Assembly: GCA_008360955.1 (NCBI GenBank)
Contig: LUCM01003360.1
Span: forward strand, 45,397 to 109,396
Direction of reading: 5' to 3'
Length of the DNA stretch: 64,000 bases
Source of the DNA: Fasciolopsis buskii
Lineage: Eukaryota > Platyhelminthes > Trematoda > Plagiorchiida > Fasciolidae
Part shown: positions 1-13,870 of the stretch, piece after piece
How the letters are laid out: every line of letters starts with the position of its first letter
How positions within the stretch are numbered: position 1 is the first letter of the stretch
Position numbers and translations under genes: made by a program
The notes under the pieces: model-generated
Seen by the model: only the letters and a program-made list of their open reading frames with translations
What the model was told of the DNA's origin: nothing
Database searches by the model: none

Positions 1-3000
1 CATCCTCACCTGCTAAGATTCATGTCCCAGTAAACCATTACACGCATTCTCGACGTTCTAATCCGAGACGTTGGTACTGTTCACCAACACGCTGATTTTC
101 AGTGACCTTATGAACCATTCAGCTTGCCCTGTGTTTAGATACGTTATATTTTCGACTGAGTGGTATTGTAAGTTAGCAAAGGCAGCCAATCTCTTGAACT
201 AATATATGGCTTGTAAATTTAGCCCTAGAATCGTGGTTGCTGGTTTTCTCCTGGATGAGCACACTTGTCCTAGTTCTAAAGCTCTTCCCGCGGATTCACG
301 AAGACATCATTCCCAACAACATTCGCGGACTGAACCACAGCACTGATTTTGTATACTGATCACTTCAGTTTTCTTCGTTCTTTGATCTACATTTGACGAA
401 AACTAGACCTACGTAACACCAGACACCGATCAACTCCAATGACTTGAGTACACAGTTTATTCCGTTTCGATTCCAAAGTAGATATCTGTGTCTTCGTCCG
501 TTAATCAGCCGCCGTCTCCCGAGTAGCATATCTTGATGTCTCCAGTCCCGAATCACAACTCAAATGGTTAGAAATTCGGCTTTCTTCAACCATTACTTTT
601 ATGTTATTCGTCGCTCTAAAACAATAATGACGCCTCCATCTTCGACTTCTTGCCTTTACACATTAGTCATTCGTTCCGCGTAGATCGCAACTGCCATGTG
701 ATTACATTAGGGGATTTCCATTTCAACAACCAAAAGTCCATAAGTACAGTCTTGTACTAATTCAGACATGGAATAGAAAGATAGAATCTACCGCGGTCAG
801 AGACTTATTTCAGCTGCTCGGTCCCGCTACCCGTAAACACAAACTATCTGGCGATCGTGCTTGTACTCGCGATCTCGTTCTCGCTTCCACCTCTCTTTTC
901 TTCACAGACATTATCACTTTTATCCTCGTGGTTTACTGAGCAACATGCTTTATCATTTTTACCCGCCAAAACCCTCCAGTCACTTTGAGATACATATGCT
1001 GACGACATAATTCAGCGGATTTCTAGCCTCTTGCCTTTCATTAACTTCAGCGGCATTGTTCGCTAACGTATGATTTTTTCAATAATGAAATTTTCTTAAC
1101 CCTGAATGGTACTACCACGCGCACGATCGTGCTGTATAATTGAGGTACTCGAAAGTTCACCGCTGGCACCACTCGTCCAATTCTATCTTCCGCCAACGCT
1201 CTGTACAATCCAAGAACATTTGCTTAAAAGCCATACAGAGCCAAGGAGCGCTTCTTCCGCCACAAATTTTGGTTACACTCACCAACAGTAGCCAAATACT
1301 TTGGTCGCTTACCAAATCCGCTTCCTGAAAATTTTCACCTACCAATTGTTTCACTGTTTGTTTATCCTGGTGGTTTTGTCGCGAACCGCACGAGAAAACT
1401 TATTTATCCGAACTAGTTTGTCTCCGTTTCCACTTATCTTGCGACTGTTTTTCTTTTCAACTGTCTCTAACTTGTACTTCGTTGCAGCACTGAGACCAGC
1501 CAAACATAGCTTTCTCTGGGCGTAAATGAAACATCCAGTGTTGCGCAAACCACTGCTCCAACAACACACAGGCTTTAGTCTAAAACCAAGTTAGTTGATA
1601 TATGTCACTGGAATAGCGGTTCGGGCAACACGATGTGCATTTAACTAATTTGCGTCCGGGTTCCGTGTACACGGTAGTTCAGAGATAGAACTTCTGTTTA
1701 GTAAGCCAAAATTCCCCGCTTAGATTCCAGCTAGTGGTTTCAAGCGTAAAAGAATTCTCCATTCTACATAACATCTGGTTCCTGGCGCAACTTAAAGACA
1801 ACTGAAAGGTAATGACAGCATCCGGTCCAGGTGTACTATCAATGCGCCTGAAAGTACGACCCGAGTTGTTCCTGTTTTGCGTCGCTTTTCTTCGAAACAT
1901 AACACTTTCCCAACCGCTTCAAAACACGCCGTGATTACTTATTTTCCGGAACTTGTTGCTGCTGCTGGCTATAGTCCAAAATCTATCGAACCTCCCATCT
2001 TGAAAATGTTCGAAACAGCTAATGGCTATCGCACAAACGACTATTGTGCGACTCCGAAAAAGATTCCGATATTTCCGTCTAACCAGTGACCCGTTAGACC
2101 GCTTTAACAACCACGGGAAAACGCTTGAACTAGCTCAATATCTTAAAAAGCTTCGAAAGAGTTTGAAATGAATGTCTACGGACAAAGTTGCCCATGATTG
2201 AATCCTCCTGATTCTCATATTGTGGGCATCATTTGTGTAGAGTAAGCAAACCATTTCTGTAAAATTCAGTGAAGTTTTATCTCAGCCTTTCTCTGTGAGT
2301 ATTTGCCTCTCCTGATTCCGCATTTTCCTCCATCCTTTTTCCATTGTTTATTAGCAATCTTGTATTGGGAAAATCAATTCTAACCCAATTCTTTGGCGAC
2401 TATACCTTTTCTGTCACACTACCGATCATCCATGGTGATAGTAATAACATTAGCGCAACGCTGGATTCTGATCGCAGTGACTTCAATACACCAAAACTTT
2501 GCCTCTCTCTATTTATTGCAAGCATTATTCATTCGTCTAATATCTGCATTCTGATCCAACCTTCCATAGATTCTGCCCCTCCTAGTATTTCATCTACAAC
2601 TTATTCGGCCTAGTTTCCTTACATATCTCAGTCTGTATCTCGTGCTGCAAGCAAATCTGGCTTACTTTTCCATATCACATGTTTCTTTACTTCTTCCCAT
2701 CTTCTACTATTAAAAGCCCTGTACCTGAATACTGTAGCTGCGTGTGATGGGGCTTTATCTGCCTGCTCTTCATGACTGGGTTTGACGGAAGGTCATCTGC
2801 TGGTCAATAACCATTCCCCAACATCCGATCTACAAGCAATAGCTCACCTCTTGGCGACTACTTTGATGTATTTTTACTGCCTAATTCCAACAATTTTTCT
2901 CCTCCGGAAGTTGACTCGAAAGTTTTTTCCTTTAACTTACGCCCTTATATCCCGCACTCAGGCACCCATCCATCCTTACTAGATACCTTGCCGACTGTGT

Positions 3001-5403
3001 TGCACTACTCCTGTTCTTTCTATTATTTTCCAGGGTAGCAAAGCTCTGAATCACATCTACTGCATGGGTTTGCCAACGTACTTCCGGATCCTCAGTATAC
3101 TCTAGGATCAAATCTGCATGACACCTGGTGAACTTCCAGGTAGCGGATGAGAAGAGGCCACAACTTCAGTCGTTGGCCGTGAGTAAGTTAGAGTCATACT
3201 CACCAAAGAGACGGACACAGACAAATGGTGCAGTTTCCAGGACGGGACAACTCTTTCCCGGGAGAACATTCTGTCAACAAAATAACGCAATAACTTGATG
3301 GTGGCACGGTGACTTGGACAATGTAGCTCCCCATCTATAAGACCGTAGACCCTTGCCTGGCGCCAAGATAGTGCAATCCGGCAGAGGCGTACGAACCAAA
3401 TTATCTACTCACAAGCTGTCTTAACCCCTGGTAAGCATTGAGCCCTTGTGTTAAAATAATAATAGAGCGCACGTTATGAACAACCATCCACCGGTTTCCG
3501 ACGTCTTATGAGTGCCGTTTTTCGTTCTGCTGGCATTCAGCTCAGTTCTTATGGCCACAGACTCGGCGTGCGGCGCATTAAAACAACTTATATATATAGG
3601 CATCGGCAATTATGGCCCATTCTGGAACTTCTTTTGCTAGTATTATTAGATTCCTGGTACTTACGGGATATAAAGGAGCAGCCGGAAATATCATGAAGTT
3701 GTTTACAGGTTTTCCATTGCTGTATCCTTTTGCAGACTGTAATAAGGCCAGTTAAATATGAGCGACCTTGACTGTCAAAGTAAAGGCGCTTTCGGAAAGA
3801 TCTTAGAGTTAATCCCAGTTTGAATACATAAATGATAATAAGCCTATTTGTTTAAAAAAGTACTTTTTGCACACTTTACACAAGATTGCGCTTGTGGTAG
3901 TAGGCTGAAGCTAACTATTTATTAATTGGGATATTTTTTCGTTAACTGATGTTCACTTATCATGGTGGATCACCAGGAAAAATATTTCTCTTAGGAAGGA
4001 TGGTGATTTGTGTCAAAGTTGACCCCGCATTAAAACCATCTAAGTGCGTTGCATCAGAGCATGCGCTCCTGTCGTGGCAGTGAAACAGTGAGCAAGGAAT
4101 AGTAAAATCATTTGGTACCACGATGTAAGGGATAATGAACTGACTAAAAATCCGTCAATCTAGTTTTTGTGTTTAAACATTTTAAGCATTTTTAGCTAAA
4201 CAATGCCAATAATTTACATAATAATGACGGAATACTCTACACCAACAGGCTGGTTTTCATGGTGGCAAACAATCACACCCGAAAGCATCTGCAGAGGTAC
4301 TCATTCTACGTAAAAAACTAATTTTCCTGATGCTACCGATAATTCCGGCATCATTGACTGGAAAGAATGGAACGACATTTAAAACGCTCCAAGTGTGAAC
4401 CGATAAAGAGTACGAATTAGTCGATCGATGAAGCAAGGAGCGTAATTATTCAGGGCGTCGTAATCTGATGGCACGTTAGTTTTGTTGGTTGATTCATGGC
4501 ACGTGGTGGCCTGAAGATCACTTACAAAATAGACATTTTTGGAAGAAGTTTTTTGAAACAGTTGTCCCCCCAAGGTTTTCACTGTTGAACGAATAACAAG
4601 AAGTCTTACAAATGAAATCAAAAGATAATCTACGGATAGGGGGAAATTTTGTCATTGCGGTGACGAAGATATTCCCGTTGTTCTAAAATAGCAGATAACA
4701 TAAAAGCGACTGAGTCTCCAAAAAAGCCCTGCGTTTCACTCTACCAGAGTACAGTGAAGTGATTTTATTTCAGGTTGACGTAAATCGGATGAACGAACAC
4801 TCGGGTTCAGCATATGTTTCATACAAAAACATACCACGCCCTGAATCGTGATCTTATCCGAAACATGTTTCATGTCCTGCCGTGATAATTCAGTGAGTTA
4901 TCTAGCTAGTGGATATTGAGAGAAATTTTAGAACTTCTTGGAGTATGAAGGGAGAGCAATTTCATACCGTAGGTGCTCGATGTCAAACCAAAAAGACCAA
5001 AAAGTTATTGAAGGATAGCAATAGGCCCACCGATTGCTATTGTTTACTGGTGCTGGATTCCTGATAACACAAACGTCAAATTGTGGTTATTAAACCTCAC
5101 TTTGTTCTTCCTACCGAATTCGAAGTGCATCATGGTTGCGATACACATATAATGGCTAGCATGGGATATAGGCTATATTTCTAGATTGTTTGCTCCCCAG
5201 GTAACACCAAAACTTATGATTTACTGCTGAAAAGACTCGCCAGCTCTCGCTGAATAAAAGTAGTGCAAACGCAAATAGTTATTTCTTCGTTTTCATCTGC
5301 TGAAGATTGTTGAACAAATTTCGGAAGGACCTATTGTATTTCCGAGTAAATATAGTTCAGTTTTCAGATGTTACTTTAATTCCTTGAAAATTACCACTGA
5401 GCA
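1..5403. other. Unassigned, gene-poor sequence
   Basis: No recognisable gene, RNA or transposon. Open frames are short (under about 95 codons), lie on both strands and show no family motif. A stretch at 2340-2990 on plus has several consecutive open frames rich in Ser, Ile and Leu, but I could not match it to a known retroelement block. Confidence 0.5.
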
Positions 5404-5641
5404 CATTGAGAAAACACAAGTTGGCGAACAAGCTCGTTTTCAGTGATTCGTACTCATGCCATTACATCACTATATATATCTTGACAAAATATTTTCACTA
5501 TAGGAAGGATTGGATTAGTCATTTACAAATATGGGTGGGGAAGGGATTTGTGGTGTTAATTGTTTTGTTGTCTAGGGTTTGTATTGGGACGGGGGGTGGG
5601 CCAAGGGAGTTGAAGCGCAACCACAAATTGTTTTTGAGAAC
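5404..5641. repeat. Dispersed repeat, copy 1 of 3
   Basis: This roughly 240-bp block shares long near-identical stretches with 7749-8016 and, over its first 110 bases, with 15030-15143. Shared landmarks are an opening CATTGAGAAAACAC-like segment, a CGTTTTCAGTGA segment, TACATCACTATA, and (with copy 2) AAGGGATTTGTGGTGTT and GTATTGGGACGG followed by TTTTTGAGAAC. It has no coding capacity I can see, no tRNA-like head and no clear terminal repeats. It may be a short interspersed or untranslated part of a larger unrecognised element. The orientation is arbitrary. Confidence 0.8.
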
Positions 5642-7060
5642 TTTAATTCGTTGGAATACACTCACGATAGAAGGAGGTCGACCGGCTTAACAAGAAAATA
5701 TAATTTATACTATCTTTTCTTATTGGAGACCCAAAAAATTTTAAGGGTTATAATTGATTATGAACAATCTTAAGCACCACGGCAAAGATAACGGATCAGA
5801 AGTTGTGGACGCGATATCTGATATGCCCTTCTGTATGTCGCAAAAACGTTGAAAAGCGTATAAAGATCGAGTGTCAAGAAAAGAAGGGCAGCAACAGTTC
5901 CATGAAACCCCATATTTAAAATACCAAAAGTTGTCGCGTGTATCATCGCTGACAAGCTCACACAGCACTACATAGACTAAGCGGGACAGCGTTGGGTTGA
6001 TAGTAGCAAGTGATGAAAACCATTTGGCTTGGATGAACCTGATAGCTGAAATTATTTTTGGGACAATCTATCAAGTATAAGTACGTCAGTTAAAATTCTC
6101 GCATAACTTGTTCAAAGGTTTGAGGAGATTTTTGGCACCAAAGAGAAATCGATATTTTGCACCCACACTCATGATCATCTTCTGTTGCCTTTCGATGCAA
6201 GCAACACAATGGAAAGTACATATTCCAACAAGGCGATCTATTTATACACGCACCTTATTGGTTCATATAACCCCTTTCAGCAAAGATATGAATCGTCTTT
6301 TTTAAGAAGTGGCTGAAAAGTGCCAGCGCAGTTCAAAAACCGTATAGAAATCCCTTCGAGGTAGATGCAATTCACTCCTGTGCTTCACAACACTGATCCA
6401 ACATTTCCAGGGAATCTACCTTCCTATGTGACCTCGTAATTATATCGTATTCTTTAAGTTACTTTATGGACCCTATTTACTAGTGACACGAAAACGAAAT
6501 TCACTATTTGATGCTCTACGTCTAATGACTTTGCAGAGCGTGTGAAAAGGATTTACTAACAGTTAGAAGTTGATAGACATATTTGCGCAAAATCCAGCCA
6601 CCTAATAATTACTCTCTGCATTGAGATAACCGATCAGCATAGCAATATTTTGCGATTTTTCTAGGCGATAATGCTATTGAAAATGACAAATACCAAGGAA
6701 TTAGACGTGGACTGGTCGGATGTTTTTAAACGTGACCACGTTTATTATGCGGCCTGTAGACCATCAAATTGCTTTGGCAATGTAAGTACTGAAGCTGACT
6801 GATACACTACTGGGCTTCGACTGATGCTATTTTTCTGCATTTATGCTTTTAATTTAAGTCCCTCGAAGATCGCTGCCCAAGAGCACTTTACATAGAAATA
6901 TGCTAGGTCTCAAGGCCGCGATAGTTTGTTCAATTTCTAGCAGATAAATTAACTATCTCTGCGCACAGCGCCTAATCCACACAAATTTAATGAAACACTG
7001 AAGTGGATGTAAAATGAAACAGAAATGAAAAAGATCGTACAAAACGGAGATCAGACTCAC
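5642..7060. other. Unassigned sequence
   Basis: Only short frames on both strands and no recognised motif. It lies between a dispersed repeat and a candidate exon, so it could be intronic if that exon is real. Confidence 0.4.
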
Positions 7061-7522
7061 TGCAAAAATTCTGGTTTTCCTATTTGATTGAGGTTATCAG
7101 CATTGCTGTTTTCCAGTATCATATTTGGTCGTATACACTGAAAGAGCCGTGCAGATCGCGTTCCAGGTCGCTGAATGGGGACCTGTTGAGCAGTGTTCGC
7201 ATTCCGACTAATCAACTGTTCTGCACTCAAACCGCGAGAGTCACTTCGATTAGCAGCTGTGTCTGGTCGTTCCAAATGATGTAAACTTAGACTGCGTTTG
7301 ATGCCCGTGAACAGCTTTTTGGTAAATGATTTTCGAAATGTGGAATGATCCTGCAACAAATTTCCGGCTGCCTGTTCCAGTCGAGAGGTACTGGCATCGA
7401 AACTCAGTGTGTAGGTGGATAGACTCAATTCCGGCGGGACAGGCAAATCCAAGTTCAAGGCTGGATCCCAAAGTGAGGACGAGGATTGGGTTAGTTGAGG
7501 TTTCTTCTTGTGTTTTAATGCA
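7061..7522 (-). CDS. Candidate internal exon of an unrecognised protein
   Basis: Seen in the sequence: a 170-codon frame on minus is one of the longest in the window. Reading 5' to 3' on minus, a pyrimidine-rich stretch is followed by CAG at the 3' edge of the presumed upstream intron. The frame ends in GCA|GTGAGT, a consensus-like 5' splice donor, just before an in-frame TGA. The exon between these signals is 462 bp, about 154 residues. The product is polar and Ser/Thr/Arg-rich, with a basic patch (KKLFTGIKRS) in the middle. There is no signal peptide, membrane span or catalytic motif that I recognise. Unlike the transposon relics it is unbroken. The function is unknown. It could also be a chance frame, because the plus strand is open for 116 codons over part of it. 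Confidence 0.4.
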
Positions 7523-7748
7523 CTGGACATGTATTGGTAATGAATTCGAAAAACAAAGAGTGAAAGCAAACGTCAGCTTCTGGTCTAAATATTTATTTGT
7601 CATCCGTCCACGAGTAGATGGGTTTCAACAGTCATTAATTGAGATACAATTGAAGTATTCAATACCAAAGGTTTGAAAACTGATTTTGATAAAAGGATGT
7701 CAATCTTATAATCACAGAGGGGCGGAAAATCGCCCAACCAAAGCTGTG

Positions 7749-8016
7749 CATTGTGAAAACACCATTTGGCAAACAAGCTCGTTTTCAGTGACTCGTACTC
7801 ATTCCATTACATCACTATAGATTTGGAAGAATTCACTCTAGAAAGGACTGGATAAGTCAGATAAAAACATGGGTGTGGAAGGGATTTGTGGTGTTACATG
7901 CATAACCTGAATACCCAAGTACGTGTTATATTAATTGTTTTGTTGTCTAGAGTTTGTATTGGGACGGAGGGTGTGCCAGGAGAGTGGAAGCGCAACCTCA
8001 AATTGTTTTTGAGAAC
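7749..8016. repeat. Dispersed repeat, copy 2 of 3
   Basis: This block aligns along its whole length with 5404-5641. It carries an extra segment of about 35-40 bases, roughly 7895-7935, between GTGGTGTTA and ATTAATTGTTTTG. Point differences are scattered, so the copies are old. The extra segment could be an insertion here or a deletion in copy 1. Confidence 0.8.
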
Positions 8017-11000
8017 ACGGTAGAGGATTGTGAAGACGGATCGCGACAGCTTCTGCATTGCTTAAGAGGCGACACTGCCAACCTAGATTGTTGACCTCTG
8101 ACCTCATACAATGTCCGGAATGCTTGCGTCACAAGCACGGTGGGGTTAGTCTGTGCTAGATGTGAAACGACTGCGTTATTAAGTGACTTAATTGTTCCCG
8201 TGCCCAACCATGCAGGGTGGTGGTCACGGATGCGTTGACCAAGAGGAAGCACCTTCTTTGATAGGAGAATCTCAACTCTCGCTGAGTTAGAAGACAGGTT
8301 AGATGGTACCGAAAATGTAAGATGATAGTCGAACGCATTCTCCAAAACCAAATGACCACCGCATTTGACAACCTTCAATAGATGTGCACTATCAGCCAGC
8401 GCAGATGACAACTTCGGCTAGAACTTTCAAATAGGCAAGTACCATTTCCGACATACACGTGCCAGGTTAAAATTCTGTGATCACGTACCCCATGGGTAGT
8501 GACATTTTACTTAGCCATGAGTCAGTATAACCTTCTGCGCGAAAGATTAAAGTTTACCATGCGTTAAACCTCCAGACAAAGGACGGTAGCGATAGGATGA
8601 AACACCAATCCTCGTTCACCGTCGTGTAGGTGACTCCAGTGCAACTGAAGAGAAGAGTGATTCAATCGGAACTCAATAACTTTGGAATGCGGTTCAAAGG
8701 ACGTTTACATTGCTGTTGGCGACTTCACGATCAGAGTCTGGTGCCATGATAAAAATGAACGGGTATATGAGAGACACTTTTTCAATCCTATTTTATTGGA
8801 CTGAAAAATGGGACTGTACCATTCAATTTTACGATGCCTATGGACCATTTATGGGGAGCACGGAAACATACTATGTTGGCACACAGTTACCTTACTCCTT
8901 CATAATATTTGGCCCAGACTGAATATAACCAACAACTAAACCTGACGTGCACTAAACAAAGGCTGCCGCCCAATCCTATGATCGTGAGTTCCCAGAACAT
9001 GCCTTGGTTCGTGCTTGCTTGAGCTAACATTTCTTCCGTGGTCCAACTGAAACATTATGTGGAGTATACAAGAACGTGTTTCCATTATGGATCCAGCCAA
9101 ATGGCCAGGTCAATGAAGCTAAGAACGATAGTAACAATTATGTTAAAACAGACCACAGGATGTACGCACATGGTTGATGTGAGCCACGTGTCACGATGGC
9201 TGGCAGGTAGTTGGAAGCATCCCATCCGGCACCGGCGAAATGACTGCTGATTTTAAATGAATCATTCTTTTTCAACATTTGCCTCAACAATACTAAACTC
9301 CGTTCAATCAATGATACAAGTAAAGTTGGAAAACCTCTGGGAATTGCTCGTGGTCGCTCGCTTTTTAATCCTAGGCACAGGATGAGATTGCCAGATTGAA
9401 CAACTCTGCTTAGAACTGAATTAGATTTAATTTTGATTGTGAACCATGTATCACTGTGCTCACTTGGATCCAGAAGCGACCAGCATGTATTTTCACGAGC
9501 CAACAAAAATTAAGTTTCAAACAAATAAGTGACGGACCACAACTTGTTAGATCAGACGAATATAAAACATCTGCAAAGACGAATCCCTGCTTAGTGGCGT
9601 TACATGCAAAGGTACTGTTTAGATGGTTATGCAAGTGTATTCGAGAACTGGTTTGGTCAATTTACTATAGTCTAAACAGCTCTTCACGGCGTGTCTTGAC
9701 ATGCATCAAAGGGGACAGGCGAACAGGCGAATATATAGTTGCAGAACTACACGCATGCAATGGACAGCGTTTCTCGCAGTTTAAGAGTCAACACACCGTT
9801 TAGGAATCATCCACCCCCATCAGTCCGATTATTCATCTCACTCTGAACTGAGTACGAGTAAGCATGACGAATTCGACTAACCTTATATTCTTGGACTAGT
9901 TCTGACTTTCGGCCAATCGTCGGAAAAGAATATTGTATATAACGCTGACGCGCACTCAGAGCGTAACAGACTGAAAACCTGAATTCTTCCCATATACGTA
10001 CACGAGACCGTCAGTTACTATAGTATTAGACTATCATTATTCGAGTAGTGATGACTAGGTCTCAATGAGTGGCGGATGTAATCGTTGCATCAGGCAGCTA
10101 GTTTTTGCGCATCTATTTCTTATCCAACTAATGTGATGACACCTAATTCGTGCCAGCATAGGCAACAGCTTCATCAAAACTGCATTCGTCAAACTTACTC
10201 GTAATGGGTTCAAAGTGAGTTAAGGTGGCTAGCTCCTAAATTGTAGCACAATGTCCTTTAACAACAGTAAGTATTGTAATTACACCGACCATTTTAGATG
10301 CCATCCGCTCAGTCTGGAGCCCATCTTGATGCACATCCTACCTTCTAGGAGTGGGAGATAGTTAGAAGGTCGTGTTTGTCCACTCACGATATCGAAAAAA
10401 GCATGGAGTGCTCGAATATATATCTCGATCGTGTGAATAAAATTACAACTGATAACTAGTGACCTGATCAGGCATCATTATCGGTGGGCATATACCTTCG
10501 CCTAGCTATTTTCAACCTTGCACGTCTTGATTGTGTCTAATCGTTCTACCTGGCTCCAGGCACAGGATCCAGCTATACGATTACCAAAACTAATGACAAA
10601 AGCTGGAGAGTTTTAATTAATGGTTGGTAGAGATGAACTCATTGAGAAGTAAAATTAGAATAGTATGATGAGTAAAATACAAATAAATAAAGAATACTTG
10701 TGGATGGAAATAATGGTTAATTGATTAATGAGTCCAGGCGAAACGTGTACTTTGGATTACGACATTTAACATAAGATTAGATTATTTCCGATTTCCCAGT
10801 GGCAGTGGATTCTCGCAGATATGACGCAAACTTTTTAAGTGAATCAATGTTACTTGACCACATGATATAAAATTTTTACTGAGGCAAATTTCTCACCGCA
10901 CGACACTTAGTCGACAGAAAGCATCAATTTAACCGAGCCGTTGCTTCTAAGTTGCATTTACCGCAATTCGCCGAGGTGACGCCGAAACGACGATGAAAAG

Positions 11001-13139
11001 CTTGTCCAAATGGATAGAAAGGGATGGTTTCCTCCTTGATCTTGCCTCCGGAAAAATACGGAATAGCTGAAAAATCTGTCCATGACCTTTGGCCAACTCG
11101 CATTATTTTCAGCTGGTCATTTGGAGCAGCTGTGCTAAAAATCTGCCCTGATGTGTGTTTCTGAACTCAGTGCTGCCATGTTATCTTTTCGGGAGTGTTT
11201 TCCAATTTGTTTTGCCTCCAGCTCTGTCCAACTAACCATGCATTTCCCGAACAACAGTCGAAAGACGCAAACGAAATGTGCACTAAGTGGGACTATCTTT
11301 TGTGCGTGAACACCCGAAATGCTCAACGGTTACAGCAAGTAGGTACAGAGGTCCGTCAAACTTCGTCACTATAATAGTCATAGTAACAACTGGTAGGGGT
11401 TTTGATAACCGAATAGTAATTCCCTTCTCATAAATTTCAGTAGCCTAAACAATTAGTGCACACGATTGGACAATTTCCGTGGTGGGTACAAGGATGCAAC
11501 AGGCAACAAGCAGAGGGATGTTATACTAGTGGAAATAATGATGAAAATGCTAAGTACAGGTGCTATAAAATGGAGTGACCGTATTTGTAAAACTTATTCC
11601 CATTCGCTGAACAGGAATTTCGTTATATACATGTAGTTCATCAAACCCGAAGTGGGCACCTTCAATACTGGATTTTCTAAAATCCAGTGATGTGGGATCC
11701 TTTCTTAGCACGATCTCATCTTGATGAACGAATGAAATAGGTAACAAAAAGAGCACGAGTAACAACCATCACTGTTACGGAAAGTGGGCCAAGCGTTACC
11801 CACCGTCAGGTTTTTATCCTCTCATTGGGGCTTTAATTACAGGCAAAAAGGAAAATACTCCGCAGAGAACTTGCTCAGACTGATGGTCCCATTAGACGCA
11901 AACATCCTCATAATTTGCGCCATTTAGGAGGTAACCCGTTGCCCCATCAAATCAAAAGCAGACCAATAAAACAGCAGTGAATAAACATAAAAAGTTAACC
12001 AGTAAGAAACTGAGGCAATGAAGAAGCAGGTCTATCACAAGTAAGCCTTACGCCATGACACCAAGTCGCATCGCTTCAATGAATAAAGCGAAAACGCCTT
12101 GGGACAAAAATCAAATAGAGTTGTTTACTTTAGAGGACTTAAAAACGATAGTCTTTAATTCATCACTATAAAATTAAATCCAGTGATATCGCGAAACTGA
12201 TTTAAATATGCTTTAAGCAACCCAAGTTGGCAACATTACTAGTTATTCTGGTAAAAAAGACAATAGATCGCTATGATCGGCAGATTTAGCGTTAATCATC
12301 CCTCAAGGCATTTCATTATTGAGACACGCCGAAACACGGCGTTTATACGATGCTGGAATACAGACTGTTATACTCCAGAAGAATTTCATTTATACTGATA
12401 CCCTACTCCACTCCTAGTTTGCATCCGGTCATTAAAACCTTCTATGATGCTAAACACTCGGCGGCATGATCAAATTTGCTGTCCCCGACGTTGTTTGTTT
12501 TCGAGGGGGAGGGAAAAACACCACAAATGCACACTGATTTCCATTCAAAAAATTCGTCGTGTTACGGCCTAACTTCAAAGGAATAACGTAAGAGAATTTA
12601 GCAGATTGTTGCCTGAAGAGCATGGAATTATTAATCCCAGCAGGACGGTAGTTCTAGAATCAGGTCTGGCTTTTAAATGATTTTGCTACTCCAGACAAAT
12701 GGGAAGCCAAATAAATTGAACAATATTTAGTTATTTAAAATTTTCTAGTGGAGCGGATTATACAAGTGCTTTAAAGATCTGAAGAAGCATTCCAACATCG
12801 TAACATTCACAGCTTAGAATCTGTTCCAATCACCTGATTTTGGTTTGTTTTCGAGTGGGTTCAAACTGGGTTACAACCACGTACCGAGCGAACAGTATGC
12901 GAAATCCAGGTTTATCAACTTTAAAACGATCAGGATCATCAGTCAGTGGAACACGTCTGGATCCGCCATTTCGTGTCTCAGGAGACTTAGGGAACAGAAA
13001 AACGAGGAAAAAATTCAAAAAGTAGTTGAGATACAGAAGCTATTAGATACTGAACAAAACATGATACGGAAAGTGGAAAATAACTTCAGGTTTATCTAAG
13101 TGATTATGACTAACGACAATTGTCTTTAACCTTCGTTTT
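8017..13139. other. Unassigned sequence
   Basis: Open frames of up to 137 codons occur (7998-8411 minus, 9138-9506 minus, 9456-9803 plus). They overlap on opposite strands and carry no motif I recognise. From 9.8 to 12.8 kb I see nothing beyond AT-rich unique-looking DNA. Confidence 0.4.
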
Positions 13140-13870
13140 TGAAATCTCATGAACCACAACCCGTGGTCTAACTGCACCCAACCGGGGCACCCATTGGTTA
13201 ATATGTTCACACCTTTCGACCATTTTATTGCCTGACCACCTCCACCTATCTTCTAACCGTTATCGACCTCGTAGAGCAGTGTACAGCAAGGAAGGCCCTC
13301 CGTGGAGATATGCAAAACCTGTCACCAATTCGCTAATCTATTCAGATTCTGAGCCTCCGCTAAAGATTCAACCCTATGGCTTAGTACTCTGTGTGTAACC
13401 TCTGAGTTACCCACAACATTATTCTATTATATTCTAGCAATGCTACGAACACAACGGTGTCCAAACATCAAAAGTCTTCGCAAGCCTTCTGTTCTCAGCA
13501 ACCCCGTTCTTGAGTGGAATAAGCAGAAGCCATCTTACTCCTGCTGTGTACACTCGACTTCTGGTCTATAACTGGATGTCATGCCCACTACTCAGATACT
13601 TCAAGTTGACGAATACCAACCGTGCTTTTCATAAAGACGAAGACCATTCGTCCGACATGACCACCCGGTGGGATGCAACCGACCAAATAACAAAGCTGAT
13701 CTACTTCACCAAATATTTGTCAGCAAGTGCAAGCAGCTATATTGTCTTCGCGGTGATCGACAAAGGTCTGCAAATTGCTCGGATCCTCACTCAGCAGCAT
13801 CACATCATCCACATATTTCCCAGCGGAAGGGACCTCTTTGATTCTCTAAGCCATCTCAAGACAGTTTAAA
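13140..13870 (-). pseudogene. RTE-like reverse transcriptase relic (C-terminal part)
   Basis: Translating minus in shifting frames gives the ordered end of a flatworm RTE-like polymerase. First is a catalytic box read as YVDDVMLLSEDPSNLQ, near 13770-13825. It is followed by a CYL.GCIPPGGH segment, then KARLVFVNLKYL, then GRVYTAGVR-like and SEV..RVLSHRVESLAEA-like blocks that in this family precede the RRLRWLGHVLRM region. Several stops and at least two frame changes break it, so it is dead. The endonuclease and the first half of the reverse transcriptase are missing, as expected of a 5'-truncated insertion. The same family occurs at 20870-22640 and 40330-42960, also on minus. The 3' boundary is approximate. 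Confidence 0.75.

Noticed and set aside
2344..2990. Consecutive plus-strand frames as a possible decayed CR1 element
   Set aside because: Composition is suggestive but no GDFN, VPQG or YADD block could be placed.
8710..8922. Clean 70-codon frame on plus
   Set aside because: No splice-like signals, no motif and a length expected by chance.
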